Below, in pieces: positions 5,024 to 5,562 of a stretch of 5,562 nucleotides of DNA. The stretch is taken from contig JAHIEZ010000019.1 in assembly GCA_018901355.1 (NCBI GenBank), forward strand, positions 1 through 5,562. Reading direction: 5' to 3'. Below the pieces are notes generated by a model. The model ran no database searches. It was not told the DNA's origin and saw only the letters and a list, made by a program, of their open reading frames with translations. Made by a program: the position numbers and the translations under genes. This DNA comes from Patescibacteria group bacterium. Its GTDB lineage: Bacteria > Patescibacteriota > Microgenomatia > UBA12405. Positions within the stretch are counted from its first letter, which is position 1; every line of letters starts with the position of its first letter.

Positions 5024-5562
5024 ATGCAAATAAGAGCAATAAAAAGAGATTGTTTTAGGCTTTCGGGTAAAGAAGAAAAGGTTTTGGTAAATCCTGACAA
5101 AGAACTGATTGATTCGGGAAAATGTGAAAGTCGAACGGTTATTTTTACCAGGAAAGAATATGATTTTTTGGGTTTGACTTTTGAAGGAGTGGTGATTTCC
5201 GGTCCGGGAGAATATGAGGTGGGAGGGGTGGAAATTTTGGGGATAGATGCCAACGGAGAGGGGGAAGAAGTGGTATATGTACTTAATATGGATGGTTTGT
5301 CTTTGGTAATAATGACAGCCGGAGGGGATTTGTTGAAAGATAAGTTGGGGGATAAAATAAACGGAATTGATGTTTTGGTGGTATTACCTTCAAAGGAGGG
5401 GACTTTGGATTATAAATCTGTTTTAGAGATGGCTAAAAAGTGGGGAGTCAATTATTTGGTGCCGTTAGCTTTTGAGGCAGAAAATTTAAAGGAATTGTTG
5501 GATGCGGTAGACAGTGAAGGTTTAGTGTCTGTAGAAAAAATAAAAATAGACAAGGAAAATTT
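5024..5562 (+). CDS. UlaG-like metallo-beta-lactamase-fold protein, metal ligands apparently lost (partial)
   Basis: Reading from the ATG at 5024 the frame stays open for 179 codons to the window end, so the C-terminus is missing. It resembles the UlaG-like branch of the metallo-beta-lactamase fold: the first strands (MQIRAIKRDCFRLSGKEE) match the GHSCFRLKGK-type opening, PGEYEVGGVEILGI (61-74) matches the PGEYEV-G-I segment, and GIDVLVVLP (114-122) and VNYLVPL (142-148) match the later core strands. The usual metal-binding residues are not visible: the opening His is Asp9 in this rough alignment, no HxHxDH is present, and the late His of the PMHY-type strand is replaced in VPLAF. It is therefore likely a non-catalytic relative, or one with changed chemistry. 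There is no signal peptide, so it should be cytosolic. It is transcribed divergently from the surface-protein pair from a close, facing promoter. Confidence 0.78.
   Translation, partial: MQIRAIKRDCFRLSGKEEKVLVNPDKELIDSGKCESRTVIFTRKEYDFLGLTFEGVVISGPGEYEVGGVEILGIDANGEGEEVVYVLNMDGLSLVIMTAGGDLLKDKLGDKINGIDVLVVLPSKEGTLDYKSVLEMAKKWGVNYLVPLAFEAENLKELLDAVDSEGLVSVEKIKIDKEN

Noticed and set aside
4976..5029. Start at 5029 for the Ig-like protein
   Set aside because: It would make both facing promoters coding and place the start inside the divergent gene; the membrane segment and the -10 element support 4975.
31..5562. Recoding of UGA as Gly or Trp as in some CPR lineages
   Set aside because: No in-frame TGA occurs within the recognised genes, TGG encodes Trp in conserved places, and rpmE ends naturally at TGA.

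Overview
The window looks like chromosomal DNA of a Candidate Phyla Radiation (Patescibacteria) bacterium, most likely from the Microgenomates side. This is inferred from small AT-rich, tightly packed genes, short secreted proteins with SPTP-type linkers, an rpmE-prfA pair, and near absence of Shine-Dalgarno sites. No marker gene fixes the lineage. The code is standard: TAA, TAG and TGA all serve as stops and TGG encodes Trp, which argues against the UGA-recoding CPR lineages.

Layout. Bases 31-2840 (+ strand) hold an unrecognised 176-aa protein, a carboxyl-terminal processing protease (S41/CtpA type) and a membrane-anchored HtrA/DegS-type serine protease, packed with gaps of 7 and 4 bases. 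Together they look like an envelope protein quality-control cluster. Bases 2837-3761 (- strand) hold rpmE (ribosomal protein L31) and, overlapping it by 14 bases, a class I release factor of RF1 type that lacks its N-terminal domain. The HtrA and RF1 stop codons overlap tail to tail. Bases 3805-4975 (- strand) hold two exported proteins with stop and start one base apart: an anchored Ig-like protein and a protein with two DUF5666-like modules. At 5024 a divergent + strand gene starts, encoding a UlaG-like metallo-beta-lactamase-fold protein that appears to lack the metal ligands; it runs off the window end.

The main regulatory observation is a repeated promoter-to-start arrangement. Five of the eight genes (starts 569, 1761, 3761, 4975, 5024) have a good -10 hexamer ending 6 or 7 bases before the ATG, so transcription should begin on or beside the A of the start codon and give leaderless mRNAs. 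Four of the five carry an extended -10 (TGn) and little or no -35 element; the fifth lacks TGn but has TTGAAA 18 bases upstream. Only the first gene has a clear Shine-Dalgarno site. Two of these promoters lie across the stop codon of the preceding same-strand gene, so the apparent operon may be split into separately transcribed units.

The + strand is G-rich over C under genes of both orientations, which points to a replication-strand bias that also shapes protein composition (E/G/V/K-rich from the + strand; N/T/Q/S/I-rich from the - strand). No RNA genes, CRISPR arrays, insertion sequences, intrinsic terminators or gene-free stretches above 300 bases were seen.
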